64,000 nucleotides of DNA. Origin: Wuchereria bancrofti. Taxonomy: Eukaryota; Nematoda; Chromadorea; Rhabditida; Onchocercidae. The stretch is from positions 1,484,127-1,548,126 of the forward strand of contig SSBO01000009.1 of NCBI GenBank assembly GCA_005281725.1, written 5' to 3'. Below, piece by piece: positions 40,501 to 53,343 of this stretch. Numbering within the stretch: position 1 is the first letter of the stretch; every line of letters begins with the position of its first letter. The translations under genes were made by a program, and so were the position numbers. Below the pieces are notes generated by a model. The model had not been told where the DNA came from. It made no database searches and was given only the letters and a program-made list of their open reading frames with translations.

Positions 40501-43154
40501 TAGGTATGTCATCTTCATAGCTTTTTTTTTTTCTCTTCATAGAGCATCAATAAAATTATTCGATATACAAATTAATATCATCTTTATTGCATCCAAGTTG
40601 ACATTTACAGAAATATATTCAAAAGTTAGGTACCTTTACAGGGGCAGAATTACAAGCTACTCCGTATATCTTGATGATATTCTCATGCATGAAGTCGCAA
40701 ACTAATCGGGCTTCTGCGATCATTTGCGATTTTGCAAGCTTTATTCTGATGATATCTTTAGTGGATCGTTTATCAGTGATGCTAACTTTGTCAACTTGTA
40801 AGCAACGTTTCACCGCAACACTAATTTCTTCATCTGAAAGAATTAAAAATGAAGTTGTAAAGGTGAAACTTAGCAATAGAATTATTCTACATGACGTCAA
40901 GAGTTTGGTAGAAATAAAACAAAAATTGATTCAAATGTTCCACACAAAGAATATTTTTCAGTCTTCTTAAATGTCATACTGTTACTGAATTCTTACTACT
41001 TATCAGTGATAACTGTTAAGAGTCAAAGCGAATTAACTACTTTCTAAATCTTTCCTTCAATTATAATTCTACAAATACTGCAAAGTGAAATCCGGAAAAT
41101 GTACTTTGAAATAGGATTGTTTTCAGGAAATACATACGGTTAGCATTGTTCATATGCAGTAATTTAAAGTATAATTCTTCATGAAATTGTTTAACACTAA
41201 CCTCCCACTTTTAGCATTCCTTTCAGCACTTCCGCATAATGTCCCTCGCCTAATTTGATATTTGTCATCTTCAAATTCTCGTCGTTTAACAGATAATTGG
41301 GTCGATTAATTGGATTTCGTAGATTCATCTAAACAATGACACTTAGAATAGCATTAAATTTGAAAAATATGAAATTAGTAGCAGAATTTAGTTACTGTGT
41401 TTCTCTAGCATATCTCGGAGAGCTGAAATATCATCGATCAAAAAGATGAAAGCCATAATCTATGAGTGATTAAGTAAATCAAGACTTTTCATTTAGGGGT
41501 CATCTGGCATTTGAAAGTCAACGACACTACTCGATTGGATATATTCTCGTTGTGAATCGGAACAATTTCCGATCCATTGTCACGATAGCGTGATATTATC
41601 GTGCTGTCGTGACAATGGACTGTAAAGCAGATTTAGTTTGATTTTAATTTATTTGATTTTTTTTTATCTCATCAAATAATTCGTCAGTAATACTTTAAAA
41701 AAATATGAGACTGTTAAATAATGAAGAAAAGAAAAAGAAAAACTTTTTGGCAAAAGCTTGATTCGCTGGATAAAAGTTCAAGAATTGATCCGTATGTGAT
41801 CAACTCATTATTATTATTCGTATTCATATTCTTCTCATCCATCAATGTCCACCCTGTAACCAACTAATTAATTCAGAGAGTTCAAAGTTCAAAATAAGCA
41901 TTCCACTTTCAGAATTATTAAAGTGGAATACTTACTCTAAACTCGTATAATTGCTCGCTCTAAACTATGATTGTCTGGAAATTGCATTTAGTTCATGGCG
42001 AACAAATTTGATAATAATTATTTCATAACTAGCACCACCATTCTTAACTTTGTTTAAAACGTTTAGAATGTGTCCTTCTATAATTAAATATCTTCTAAAC
42101 GTTGTCATTTCGGCACGTCATTAGATACTTATGTCAGATTTTATACATACACACACAAATGCATTAATTAATATTCGAACAGTTAAAGCTATTATTCAAG
42201 CTTTCATTTTTCCTATTTTACAAATAATACCTTTCAAGTTTTCTATATAAACAAGTTTTAATTCGCGCACATTCTTTTCATCCACTTTTGTAATGACAAA
42301 TAGCAAACGTTTTGCATTGGTACCTGAACTACGAACACACCAATCACCCGGTTTTGATAAATGTGATACAATGTGATCTCTGTAAAAAAAAAATCTAATA
42401 GAATCATTAAGAAAAAAAAAATACTCAAAAATCTGTTAACTTTAGCACTATCAACTATGAGATTTCATTCGCATTTTCTTTCTTATATGAATGAAGGAAA
42501 ATCCGAATTGTCTTTCCGATCGTTGCCTTATATCTTCGGAAATTAATATTACAACAACGCATTTTGTTATGTTGCGCTTTTGTCAACTATTTTTACATTT
42601 TACAAAATTTTACAAAATCCTTTCGCACAGATAGCATTACTCGTAATAAAGTAATAATTTCAGTTTGTTCACCTTGTCAGAAATCCCAAATACCACGGTT
42701 GCATCTCAATTTTTTCCATTTTAGATATTATCAAATCGCACGAAAGTAGATAATTCGCATAGTAAATGGCAAATGATCAATGCAATTGCATCTTTTGTAC
42801 TTTTACTTATGCAAATGTACATTGCATATTACATATTATGGTAAATCCAATGCAAAATATTTCTTATTATAAAATTATGTAAAGAAAATGTTAAAAAGTT
42901 TTTTTTTAAAGTAAAAAAAAAGATAAAAAATGGTTGTAAAAAAATTTTTTTTTTTAAATTGTCATATCATCAATTTGTACCACTTATCATTTGTTTGCAA
43001 ATTTTAAATATTGTTTAAAATGATAAAAACAAACAAATAAATAAAAAGTAAATTTACGATTGAATTCTTATCATAAGATTTGTTTACATGCAGGCAATGC
43101 TTACCAGATAAAATAGGATGAAAAAGCCGACATGAAGAATTTCCTGTTGCATTA
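37541..43154 (-). CDS. SH2-containing cytoplasmic tyrosine kinase, Fer-like (partial model)
   Basis: Predicted non-receptor tyrosine kinase, one of the SH2-plus-kinase proteins expanded in nematodes. SH2 part: 43105-43154 (tentative; SCRLFHPILS) and 42231-42377 (GDWCVRSS, the FLVR-type motif with its Arg). Kinase exons: 41202-41328, 40634-40833, 40156-40301, 39918-40007, 39496-39622, 39011-39133, 38629-38721, 38271-38393, 37947-38036, 37541-37792. Visible kinase motifs: LGEGHYAEV loop, VAVKRC Lys, EARLV Glu, VVMEYCPGGSL hinge, RDVAARNCL catalytic loop, DFGLSR, PWMAPETL, DVYAFGILIYEV and HRPDF. The last three exons form a Ser/Lys-rich tail ending in KPPSHDNKV. The exon with ATG 41328 begins in phase 0, while the SH2 exon ends in phase 1, so at least one linker exon is missing. 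A candidate SH2 C-terminal segment lies near 41400-41460. The first coding exon was not found. Confidence 0.82.
41574..41618. repeat. Near-perfect 45-bp inverted repeat
   Basis: The arms CCATTGTCACGATAGCGTGA... and ...TCGTGCTGTCGTGACAATGG pair over 22 bp with two mismatches and a single central base. It lies in the unresolved gap between the SH2 and kinase exons. It is GC-richer than its surroundings. Confidence 0.88.
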
Positions 43155-46103
43155 CTGAAGAATAAAACAGTATTGTAATATAAACAATGTTTTAATGCAT
43201 TTCAATCTTTTTTTTATTAATTTATCTGTATGTACATTTTAAAAATTTAAAAATTTGAAATTATTGGTTAAGCAAAAAAAATAAAAACAATGTGAAATTA
43301 TAGATCTGTCAAATGAATATCAGCCCTATAAATATTAATTTGTATCAAAGAGTAATCCATTTCCATTCATAAATATAAATCATTGCTTTGCTCTTTCTTC
43401 CACTGATTTTACAATAGCAAATAGATGAAAATCTTTTGGAAATTCAAAAATTCATTGATTTTTTTTTAATTATAAATTTTTTCTTCTCAAGACAATTCAT
43501 GTTAATTACTTTTGTTAGAAACAGTTTCAAAAATAGTGCAAAACAATTTTTGCACCTATAAATAGAAGTATTTTTCGATTAAACCATCATGAAATGAATT
43601 TAATAATTCTACAGCATTTCAAATTTTAGTATTTAATTTATCAGAATGTAATATTTTATTATCATTATCATTTGCATAGATATTCCAAATGAAATAAATA
43701 TATAAAACTATGAAAGAAAAAAAATATTTTATTTCGATAATTTATTATATAAAATGTTATTATGCAGAGCCGATTTGATATATCTCAACAAAATGTAAAA
43801 AGTGTTACATTACGTATTCGCAAAGAAAAAAGAAAATTGTTTGATGCAAGAAAATACATTTTAATATCAAAAATTTTCAACTTTCACAAATCGTTTCTTT
43901 CCATTTTAAGGAAATCATTTGGTACACTGAAATATAATAAAAATGCAAAATTGAAAAAGTTAAGCAAAAAAGAGAAAAAAAGAAATACTTCGCTTTCAAA
44001 TGGCATATTTTATACAGAAATTAAATCATTTTTGTTCATTTCCACATATTAAATGAATAGTAAAACATAAACAAACAAAAAATTAACTGAAAAAGGAGAA
44101 AAAATAAATAAATAAAATGGTTGAATGAGGGAAAAGAAAAAGAAGCTTAAAAATCATAAAGTCTTAACTACAAAAAAAAGGAAAATGAGAAATTGGAAAC
44201 TTGATGACATTTAAATTGCATAACAAGCTATTCGGAATAAAAAAATATTTATTACTATATTAATTTAAGCATTTAGAAGTGTTTGATGTATCAAACAGAC
44301 ATCTACCTTCATTTCAAAATTGGAACTAAATGTTTTTAAATTAAAGAACCAATAACAATAAAAGATCCTATGCTAATTAACACCTATAATTCTAAAAGGA
44401 AAAAACAAAAACAGAAACAAAATGTACGCATATAGAGCTTAGCAGTTAACTTCCTCTAAATTTCGAAAAAAAAGAAAAAACTTGTGACTGTAAAGGATTG
44501 TTGATTGAAATTTTAATAAATGAATCAATTTATTAATAGTAATTTAATTAAATGGAGAAATATCTGTCAACAGGAATAAAATAGATATAATAAAAGTGTG
44601 AAATATTAAAATCACTGAACACAAATCAGAAATGAAATATAAATCTCTTACGCAAAATATGAGAAATTGAAAAGCAAAAACAAAAAAAAAAAAGAAAAAC
44701 GAAAACATTCTAATTTAATATTCTGTCTATATTCATATATTATTTATCAATCAATTTTAATTGTACACAAATCTAAAAAGATAAATTAAAAAAAAATTTT
44801 TTTATCATATGCTGTAATCATTTGACGACATTCTGATCAGCTACAGATGGAGATGCATCAGTTATTTATTAATCTAAAATTAAAAGCAATGCATTTTAAA
44901 TTATATTCCATAAAAAGGGATACCCCGAAAGTACACTGTGGAAGTACAAAAGTAGTTCAAAATTAAATATTTAGTACTCTAAAATTAATTCTTCTCTTCA
45001 CAATGCATAGAAACTGGAAAGAAAAGTAGCCAAGTAGTAACAAATATTTTATAGATAAATTGCAGGAAAGAAATATGCAAATAATTATTGCAAGGGATAT
45101 TTCAGTTATGCATTTCATTACAATGCATAAGCAAGCATAATGCATGCATTACAGCATGCAACACGCCAGTACAGTGACAGTTTGTTGACAAAAAGCAAGC
45201 AAGCTTAATTAGTAATATATGCATCATGTACAGCAAATGGCAAATCGCGAAAATCTTTGCCAATTTTATAATATGAAATATCCGAGAAGTCAATTTTTAA
45301 TTTGTTAAATATCATAAAACCTAATTATTCCTATAGACTTTAGGACATCATCAAATATTGATATCAGTAGCCTTGAAATGTATACTGCTACAGGGTAAAT
45401 CATTTAACAAATCTCTTGTCGGTTAAGCTACATACGCAATAGTATATGATATGTACAATAGTATGATATCTTGTATATTAATAGTAAGTTTTACATAATC
45501 TATTTTGATCACAGATATATATCCTTTGAGAATTAAACACTTTTTTTGTTAAAAAAATATAACTTGGAAAATTTTAAATTGAAAATAATATGCAAAAAAC
45601 TGATAGATTAGTTTGGGAAACGAGCTAATTCAGTCTTAGCACATTGGCTAATCGAATTGTCAAGAAATAGTATTATTAACGTGACTTATAGAAGATGAGT
45701 ATTCACTCGATGATTATGATTTAGATTCTTTTTTTTTTTTTATAAAAAAATTATAGTTTCAAAGTTGATTGTTAATGGCATCGACATGAGCCTTGACAAT
45801 CCTTAGGACTCAATCCCAGGCATTTCCATTGCTGTTTTCAAAGCGCATCCGCAACTAGATCATCCGCTTACCTTCTCTCTGCCCGTTGTACTACATTCAG
45901 TATAGATGCCAAATAGTTCAATAGATTTTAGCGCAAGCTTGAACAGTTAACACCTGAATAGTTTCAAACATTGTCTTTCAGCTAGTTTTGTAGTTGACTA
46001 AAGTCATTTGACATAAATATGTCGAATCTTGCTTCAATGTTTTTTATCGACTGCTTGTTACGATGTCAATGAAAATTTATTCTGTACATAACAATGGAAT
46101 TAA
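43155..46103. other. Very AT-rich gap, no gene seen
   Basis: Almost 3 kb with long A and T runs. The plus-strand open stretch at 43762-44052 is Lys/Asn/Phe-rich and has no family resemblance. The missing first exon of the tyrosine kinase should be near its left edge. A short palindromic patch, AATGCATGCATT, lies around 45135-45150. Confidence 0.5.
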
Positions 46104-48893
46104 TCAACATTTTTCCTCACTGCTCCATACAAATGAAATTACATTACTAACAGTAGAAAACATTTCCATTTTGGTCCAGAACTGCCAAACACAATCTAAC
46201 CACTTATTCCAATAAACCTGAAAGATAACATTTTCAATTTAATATTAACAGCTTAAATCTTTATTTCATTCCCACCTGAAATCAGTGAGTTCTTAAATAA
46301 TGCGACATTTATAAGGCCCTGTTTGCAAAACTGACTAAATACGTCTATTGCACACGGAAAGTAAATTGTCATTACAGAGATGATAGCTCTTGCCATTCCT
46401 ATTCAAACGTTCGTTTGCTTGTTTTTTCAGCAGTCTAAGATGAAAACTACAGCAATCTACCTTTAAAACCGTATATTCTCACGTTAAAAACATTCATTTA
46501 AATTATTACAAATAACTGAAGTAAGCCGTATAAAAAAATGTATAAAATTCCCGTAGTGTGTATTAAACTTCCGTATATATCTAATAATACATCTTGTAAT
46601 GCTACTTTTCACAGCTATTAGAGCTTAATTAACGATGACAAAGAAATAAAGCAAAAGTAATCTTGAAATTTAGAATGTTAAAAAGCGACTCATTTATAAT
46701 GCATAAAAAGGAATTATAAACATACTTCTAGGTGGGATGAATTCATTTCTACAACATCTGCTACAGAACCATCTTCCTTCGCTACAACAATTGCACCGTA
46801 ACGAATCTAAAAATGGGAATAAAAACCAAAGCCACAATGTTTTAAATATCTTTCGTTCCAAACCACGATAAACCAATTTCTGATTCCAAAATTTACTCCA
46901 AGATTCCTAGGAAGAGAAAACACCGAAAACATCTGCTAGCAATCAAAACTTCGTCATGGTTTTTTAAAATAAATTACACTGCATAAAGGGTTTGTGAATA
47001 AAGGGTCTTAGTTTCTCACCTAACACTTAACTTCAAGTATGAAATAATTTATTTTTCGAAGTATTCAGTTTCACTTTACTTTTCAGAATGAGGTAATTTA
47101 TACAACCCAATGAAAAACGAAGTTTCACTTTGTTATGAATCAATAAAGAAGAAGAACTAAAAAGACCTTATTCAAATGAACTAAAAAGTGAAAAAAAAAA
47201 CTAAAAAACCTTACTTAAATTAGTGTGAAATTTCCATCTACTACGAATAAACCTTTTTTCTTAATCTCCATAGAATAATTTCAACAAAGTAATAAAAACT
47301 GATACTAACTTCTGGTAACATTCTGAAATTTGGATCTGAATTAACAGCACCAACATATGCGGCTAACTGCACTGGATCATTGTACATTTTTTCAATCCCC
47401 GTACAAGCATCTTTCGACGAACCTGATGAAGCCGTTTTCCAATCCATCAAAAATAGAGCATCTCTAAACACAATGGTATCTAAATATCGCTAACCGACAA
47501 AATTTTCTTTAACTGAAAAGTGGAGATCTGATTACTCTGCATCAAATTGACTGAACGTGTTTTCATAAATGAAACTGAAAACTATGCTTAAATTTATTAC
47601 CAGAAATTTCCCAATTTTATCAACATACTGAACATTTACATGATACCATGTTTTATGCCACATTAGTCGACATCTGCTCGACAATAAAAAATCTGCTTAA
47701 TTAAAAATTAGGTTGGAACAAACTTATATGTGACGGTAGCATCGAATCGTCCGCTATAGCAAAGACCGTGATGGGACGTAGGTCTTTCCAGTTCCATATT
47801 CTTGTCACCAAGTGTGCGCAAAACAGGAAGTACACTACTTAAATAACTTGCAACAGAACTGTCGACCTAAAAGTTTTTATCGTGAAAAAGAAAATTAGCA
47901 GTAGCGTAGAATTATTTGTAAAAACTCTACTTCAGAAGTTATTTGTTCAACAATATCATCAGGAAAACTTTCTCGCTTTCGAAGCTCTCCCAAAATTTTT
48001 TGTATGCAGCTGTGATACTGCGTGCCAGACTGCATGCGAACTGAAAACAACTACATGATACTAAGAAATAATAAAAGTGAAATGCAACAATGATCTAGAA
48101 ACACGGATGCTTGAAAAACCGGGAACAATGTATACTTCTTAATGAAGTTAATCATCCTGAAACTTATACTAATCTTTTGAAGCACGCACTGTTTGAAAAC
48201 AGAGTGCAGTGAAAACATTACCAATGTAGTAATGATTTCGTCAACTTCTGGATCAATAAATAAAATATATCACTATCCCAAATAACAACGAAACAAACTT
48301 CTCATATATTTCTTGAAGGCACCTAAACCACCCAATTGCTTTATCATTTTTAATTGCCATTGATATAGCAAATGTTGTGAAGTTGTACATCCTAGAACGG
48401 TTGAAACCGATGGGTAACGACCATCCTCCACATTTACTGTGTTTTCTAGAAATTGATTCGTTTTCTGGAAAATGTAAAATAATTTAACTTAAACCATTAG
48501 AGAAAATAAACTCTCTCGATTGATTCAAACAATAAACTAATAATTTCAGACTTTATATTAAAATATGTCCGAAAAGTTTGGCTGTTATTAGTTTTCCTAC
48601 TAAATATCCATCAATATTTGTAACAAAAAAGCTCATAACTTGACAAAACTTGTGATACAGTATAAGGTGGAAAAAAAAAATATACATCAATTAATTCTGG
48701 AGTTCTTTTAAAATTTCTTTTAACGTGAACGAAGCAAACTTACAACGTATGATAATTTCTGACGTGTGGCTAATACTGATGGAGGAGAAATAAGAAACTC
48801 TTTCGTCGGCAAAGTTCCGAGGATATTTTTAACAACACATGGCATGATTGCGGTACCATAATGAACCGTCTTTACACCAACTTTGCCTGCCAT
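46104..48893 (-). CDS. mgme-1: Mitochondrial genome maintenance exonuclease MGME1-like, 305 aa
   Basis: A single-strand DNA exonuclease of the RecB/PD-(D/E)XK fold that in animals trims flaps during mitochondrial DNA replication. Exons: 48744-48893, 48299-48464, 47931-48040, 47724-47866, 47310-47463, 46726-46806, 46104-46217 (918 nt, phases match). Family sequence: YPSVSTVL and LLYQWQLKMI (substrate-binding helices), GRFDAT with Asp184, LMDWKT with Asp197 and Lys199 (13- and 2-residue spacing as in the human enzyme), VQLAAYVGAVN, and IVVAKEDGS. It is somewhat shorter than human MGME1 (344 aa), mainly at the N-terminus, where a targeting peptide would be expected; MAGKVGVKTVHYG is only mildly basic. 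ATG 48893 lies one base after a CTGCAG, a likely trans-splice site. An upstream in-frame ATG at 48908 would add five residues. Confidence 0.9.
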
Positions 48894-48908
48894 ACTGCAG
48901 TATATCAT
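48894..48908 (-). promoter_or_regulatory. mgme-1: Candidate trans-splice acceptor before mgme-1
   Basis: On the minus strand ATACTGCAG ends at 48895, one base before ATG 48893. If used for spliced-leader addition it removes the upstream ATG at 48908 and fixes the start. Confidence 0.35.
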
Positions 48909-49695
48909 GTTTAAGACGGAAGGATCAAAAAAGGTAACATGTTAATGCAAAGAAGGAATTAACAATAAGTTATTCTAATTGCAAAAAAGTGATACCCAAT
49001 TTTAGTAATGAAAATCGCGGACAATTCCTTTATGAATTTTTTTAAAAAAAGGAGAACCATTTTACTCTGTCAATATATCACAACAGTACTCATAGTAGAC
49101 TTATTTTGTTATAATTCACATGAAGTCTTACACACATAGATGCCCATCATTATTTTAAGAATGCCTTAGGACACATTTCTATCTGATTCTGAAATGAATA
49201 TTTTTCTAAATTGACAAAACTACATTATCTACGAAGATTTTATGATGCACTGACTTGATCACTATGAAACTAATCAAATTATAAATTATTATTGTGAAGA
49301 ACGATAGGATCAATAAAAATCACGGTATTATGACAACATAGATGTTTGCATAAAATCTGTCATAAATTTACAGTACTGCAATAGAAAGTCATTCTACAGA
49401 AAATGACTTCTGAACAACTATTATAAACGAAAAGAAAATAGGTATGAGTTTCCACATTTAAATAAAATCTAATGAAATCACATGGAATGCTTTCTAACAT
49501 GATACAACTGGTTAATGGATATAACTGAGTATCATAAGGCAACAAGGAAAAAATCAAAAAAGTACAAAAGGTGATACGAACAATCATTTTAGCATTTTTG
49601 AAATCAGAAACTCTATCCCAAATTATGCAACATATTCCATGTACTGAGTTTTAGGAGACAAACATCTTTCAGCAAATTTTGAATAAGGATTTAAT
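48894..49695. other. Spacer between two minus-strand genes
   Basis: About 800 bp. A minus-strand open stretch at 49360-49587 is Phe/Leu/Cys-rich and has no splice partners; I regard it as chance. The MGME1 promoter and the 3' UTR of the next gene must lie here. Confidence 0.4.
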
Positions 49696-51674
49696 CTATG
49701 ATGAGACAAAGTTAGGTACAAATGGTGGAGGTGGCATGTTTACTTGCGGTGCAAGCATAAGCTTCTCTTCTTTCATTTGCTCTACATATAACCAGCACGG
49801 TGTTACTTGATAATCTGCAGGCGGTGGTTTGTAAGTCGGCTTGTGATAAGGTGGAGCTGCTCGCATACCCCATCTTTTGTACATCGGATCGTTTGCATCA
49901 TAGGTTATTCTGTCACTACCCCACAATTGCGGAGGTGGCACTACTTGCTGTGCTACTACGGTTGCCTGTTGAGCCGCTTGCTGATATACACCTAAAAATG
50001 TTGAAAACTTTATAATTACAGAATCTACATCATATAATGCTCATGTCTAGATTAAATCTTTAGGAAACAACTGATTTATTAACATAATTCAAATACTTTC
50101 AAACTCAAGCAGTAACACAAATATAAAGTATCATACATACTGCAAAAAACTGAAAAAAGCACACTAAAAAAATTAAACAATTACTATCTCGCTGATCACC
50201 CATAACCATTTGAGCGACCTGTGCCATATGTTTCATCATCTCGGCGACGTGTGTCGGATCTAGGGCTTCTGCAATTCTAATACGATAAACAGTACAAATT
50301 TTTTTCACCTTTAAAAAAAATATTTAAGTTATATTCGATTTCGTCCTTGCAGATCTACAATAAGTTGTTGCTTTCTTTATCACATTCACGACCAAAAATC
50401 GGAGTATAAAGGAAAAATGCTATTAAACAAGTAATAAGTTGAAACGAGCAGACAAAGATTTGCACACAAAGCTTAATTGGAGAAAAAAAGGTATTGTTAC
50501 CGTCAACACTTTTTGATTCTCCTGTATGTACCGATATAGTTTCTTGTGAACCTGCTACAGCTGCCTGATGCATTTGCTGCTCAAGTTGCATAGCCGTCTG
50601 ATGATGTGCAAGATATGATTGTTGATGTTGTGCATAAGCTACTGCTTGTGCAGCTGTTTCAGCTGCTCAGGAAAAAGAAAGATTCAGACTTCAAGAATTT
50701 TTAAGAAATTAATATAACTTGAATTAAATACTAGAGATCCTCGAAAAGAACTTATGAAAATGATCTCTTACCTATGTGAAAGCTTAAGATTCACAAAGAT
50801 TTGTGTAAGAGAGATTTCATTAAATATACTTGGTTAGCGTGAAGGCGAAAACTACCTTCTAGCTGCTGCTTCTTTCGTTCCTCCTCAGCTTCTTGCTCTT
50901 TCTTCAGTTTTGCTTCAGCTGCTGCTTTCGCTTTAGCTTGTGCAGCAGCCTAAACGACTTTACAAATGAAATATGCATCTGACATTACTTAAGTATTACT
51001 ATCTAATTGTTTTGTAGTAAAACTTATATTTCCTGAAAAATGTAACTATTCAACAATTTCAGCGGAATTTGCCTGCAAACTGTTGAATGTAATAGTCCAT
51101 TTTCGTCCGGATTATTGATACAGAATATTACCTGTGCCTCTTGGGCATCGATTTCTGCCTTAGCACGTATCATTTCACGTCGTTGATCAACATCTCGTTC
51201 CCAGGCCTCAAACTGTTTCACATATGCATCATAAGCTTCTGTACCTACCGAATTCCTAAAAAAAACATGTTTTTGAATTTAACAACAACCTATAACAGTC
51301 AATACAGAACAAAATGACCCATCGATCTATTCACCCATACATACATATATATTTCGCTATTTCGAATCGCCTTATTTACTTCTGGCTTTCCCACTTCCCC
51401 AAATAAATAGGTATAAATTAGTTTTCGATAAACGTATATGATGAACGACTAAACAACGTAATTATTAAGCAACTGCTAACAAATGAAATATACTACTGAG
51501 TAAAATTTTAAATGTTGCAATGCCTTGAGGTATACAGTTCGAAAAATAAATATTTAATGATAAAATAACAAACAGGAAGGAAACAAACTTATTCTTTTCT
51601 TTCCACTGCTCAAATTGCGCTTTGTAATCCCGATATTGCTTTTCTAATTCTTCCTCTGGACTTAGCTGCACCAT
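49696..51674 (-). CDS. Gln/Ala/Pro-rich protein of unknown family, 281 aa
   Basis: Six exons join in frame: 51589-51674, 51132-51255, 50856-50949, 50501-50662, 50185-50268, 49696-49991. From the N-terminus: [17 protein letters not shown] and [20 protein letters not shown], two related short helical units with paired Trp/Phe; then a charged Ala/Lys/Glu helix ([20 protein letters not shown]); a Gln/His/Ala-rich part; [20 protein letters not shown]; and a Pro/Tyr-rich C-terminus with [20 protein letters not shown] and [13 protein letters not shown]. The make-up recalls nuclear RNA-processing proteins, but I cannot name a family. Exon 4 has tandem acceptors (GAGCAG), and exon 5 needs the inner AATTGCAG acceptor. 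The start follows TGTATTGCAG by six bases, so trans-splicing there is likely. A longer N-terminus from upstream exons cannot be excluded. eRF3 diverges from it. Confidence 0.78.
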
Positions 51675-53343
51675 ATTTCTCTGCAATACACGTCGATAAA
51701 TTCGTGAGCTCCAGAAACGATCTAATGTGAATGAATCGATCGAAAATATGAAACCAACACGTTAATAAATTTGATAAAGCCCGGAGATATGCTTCCCACT
51801 AGTTACCCTGTTAAACTACCCGCCAAACAAAAGACACGGCTTAGGACTGATTTGCTATGTTGAAATGTCTCATCACGACACGATTACCTACGGTCTTCGG
51901 TTCAAAATGGGATTTAAATGTAACATTGAAAAGTTTCATCTAATAGTATACAATATACAGAAGTAAGTTAATAAAAAATAATGCAAGGATGTAAGGAAGT
52001 ACGAGTTTTGTGAAATCTTCCAGCAGTAGGAATGATTTAGGTTCAAAGAGAAATATTAAACGAACTACATTCACTTGAGTTCCTTTCAAATGGATGTTAG
52101 AGGAAGTGATTTGATTAACTTTGTTCACGTACTATTATCTATCAAGCAAGGTTGTTCATTTTAAATTCCACTAATGTCATTTGAAAATAGAAAAAATTCC
52201 ATCTGTCACAAAAGAAGTCCGATAATATTGCATCGTACTTATTCACAACTTCACACGATTTCTCCGAAATATATATTGTTGAATTATTTCTATATCGTTT
52301 CTCAAGTTGCCAACTTTGCATATGGCAATTGTTCATATGATGGATAAGTGATCAAAACTGTGTGATAATTCAAACATGAAAACATCATTAAACCGGTTTC
52401 GATAATCAGAAACCAACGAGGTTTTCTGTTTACTGAAACTTAAGTGTCTCAACAATGTTTGTTACAACTTCATTCAACTTTTCTCAGTTTATTTGCATTT
52501 CTTCTCCATGTATTTGCTTATTTTCGAAGTGCGAATATTCAGCGCTTCATCTGAATTCATTCAATAATGGTATTTAACAATAAGTGATACCGAGAGTTTA
52601 ATGAAATGTTCTGGATGAAACATCTACACGGCTGAGAAGAGATAAGTCCAGAAATACTAATGTTTACTATCTTAGCGGATTTCTTCCTTCTTTCCACTCC
52701 TAAACCATTTCGTAGATGATTTATACATAAAGATTATATGCAGTAATATAATATCACTACTAATTTAACCTTTCCGTAAACTATTGCGCTTCTAAATATA
52801 TAAAATGAATGACAGAATTAGTCCTAAAATATATTATTTTCCATTTGATGCAAAAATGAATTAAATTAAACAAACATTGATGATAGGTTTAGCATTTTCA
52901 TTGCGGGCGCTATGTGGTGACACAATGTGATATAGTTTACCTTTTCTAACGAGACAATAAGTTAAATTCATGTGGGAGGGGGGCTGAAGCAATATTTTGG
53001 GTTGTTTATTATCAGTCATCAATTATTCTCTTTGTTCTCCGGTTGAGAGGTGTTTAAATTCTATCAAAATGTAGCAAAATGACGTCGAGACGTGACAGAA
53101 GTCATGTCGGCATGTGTTTATACATTGTTCATATCCAGTATAGTACTAATATTTCATTGGCTTTTTAATAGAATAATTGGCATAAATTCACGATAGCAGT
53201 TCTCATTTTCTACTAGCTTTCTCATCATTACGCTTTATTCAGAACACTTCCGATTTTTTAATTCATGAGTCCTTTGCTTTTCAGGTTTGTCTGTCGTGAT
53301 CTGTTGAAACTGTCCGACGTAGGAGGTGAAAATAAACCAAAAG
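51675..53343. other. Divergent promoter region, Q/A/P-rich gene and eRF3
   Basis: About 1.67 kb. The minus-strand open stretches at 51940-52128 and 52142-52336 show no family resemblance. CTTTTCAG ending at 53284 lies 59 bases before the eRF3 ATG and could be a cis or trans acceptor. A run of eight G (GGGAGGGGGG-like) near 52975-52982 is unusual in this AT-rich DNA. Confidence 0.4.

Noticed and set aside
43762..44052. 96-aa Lys-rich plus-strand ORF
   Set aside because: Composition follows the local AAA/AAT runs and there is no adjoining exon.
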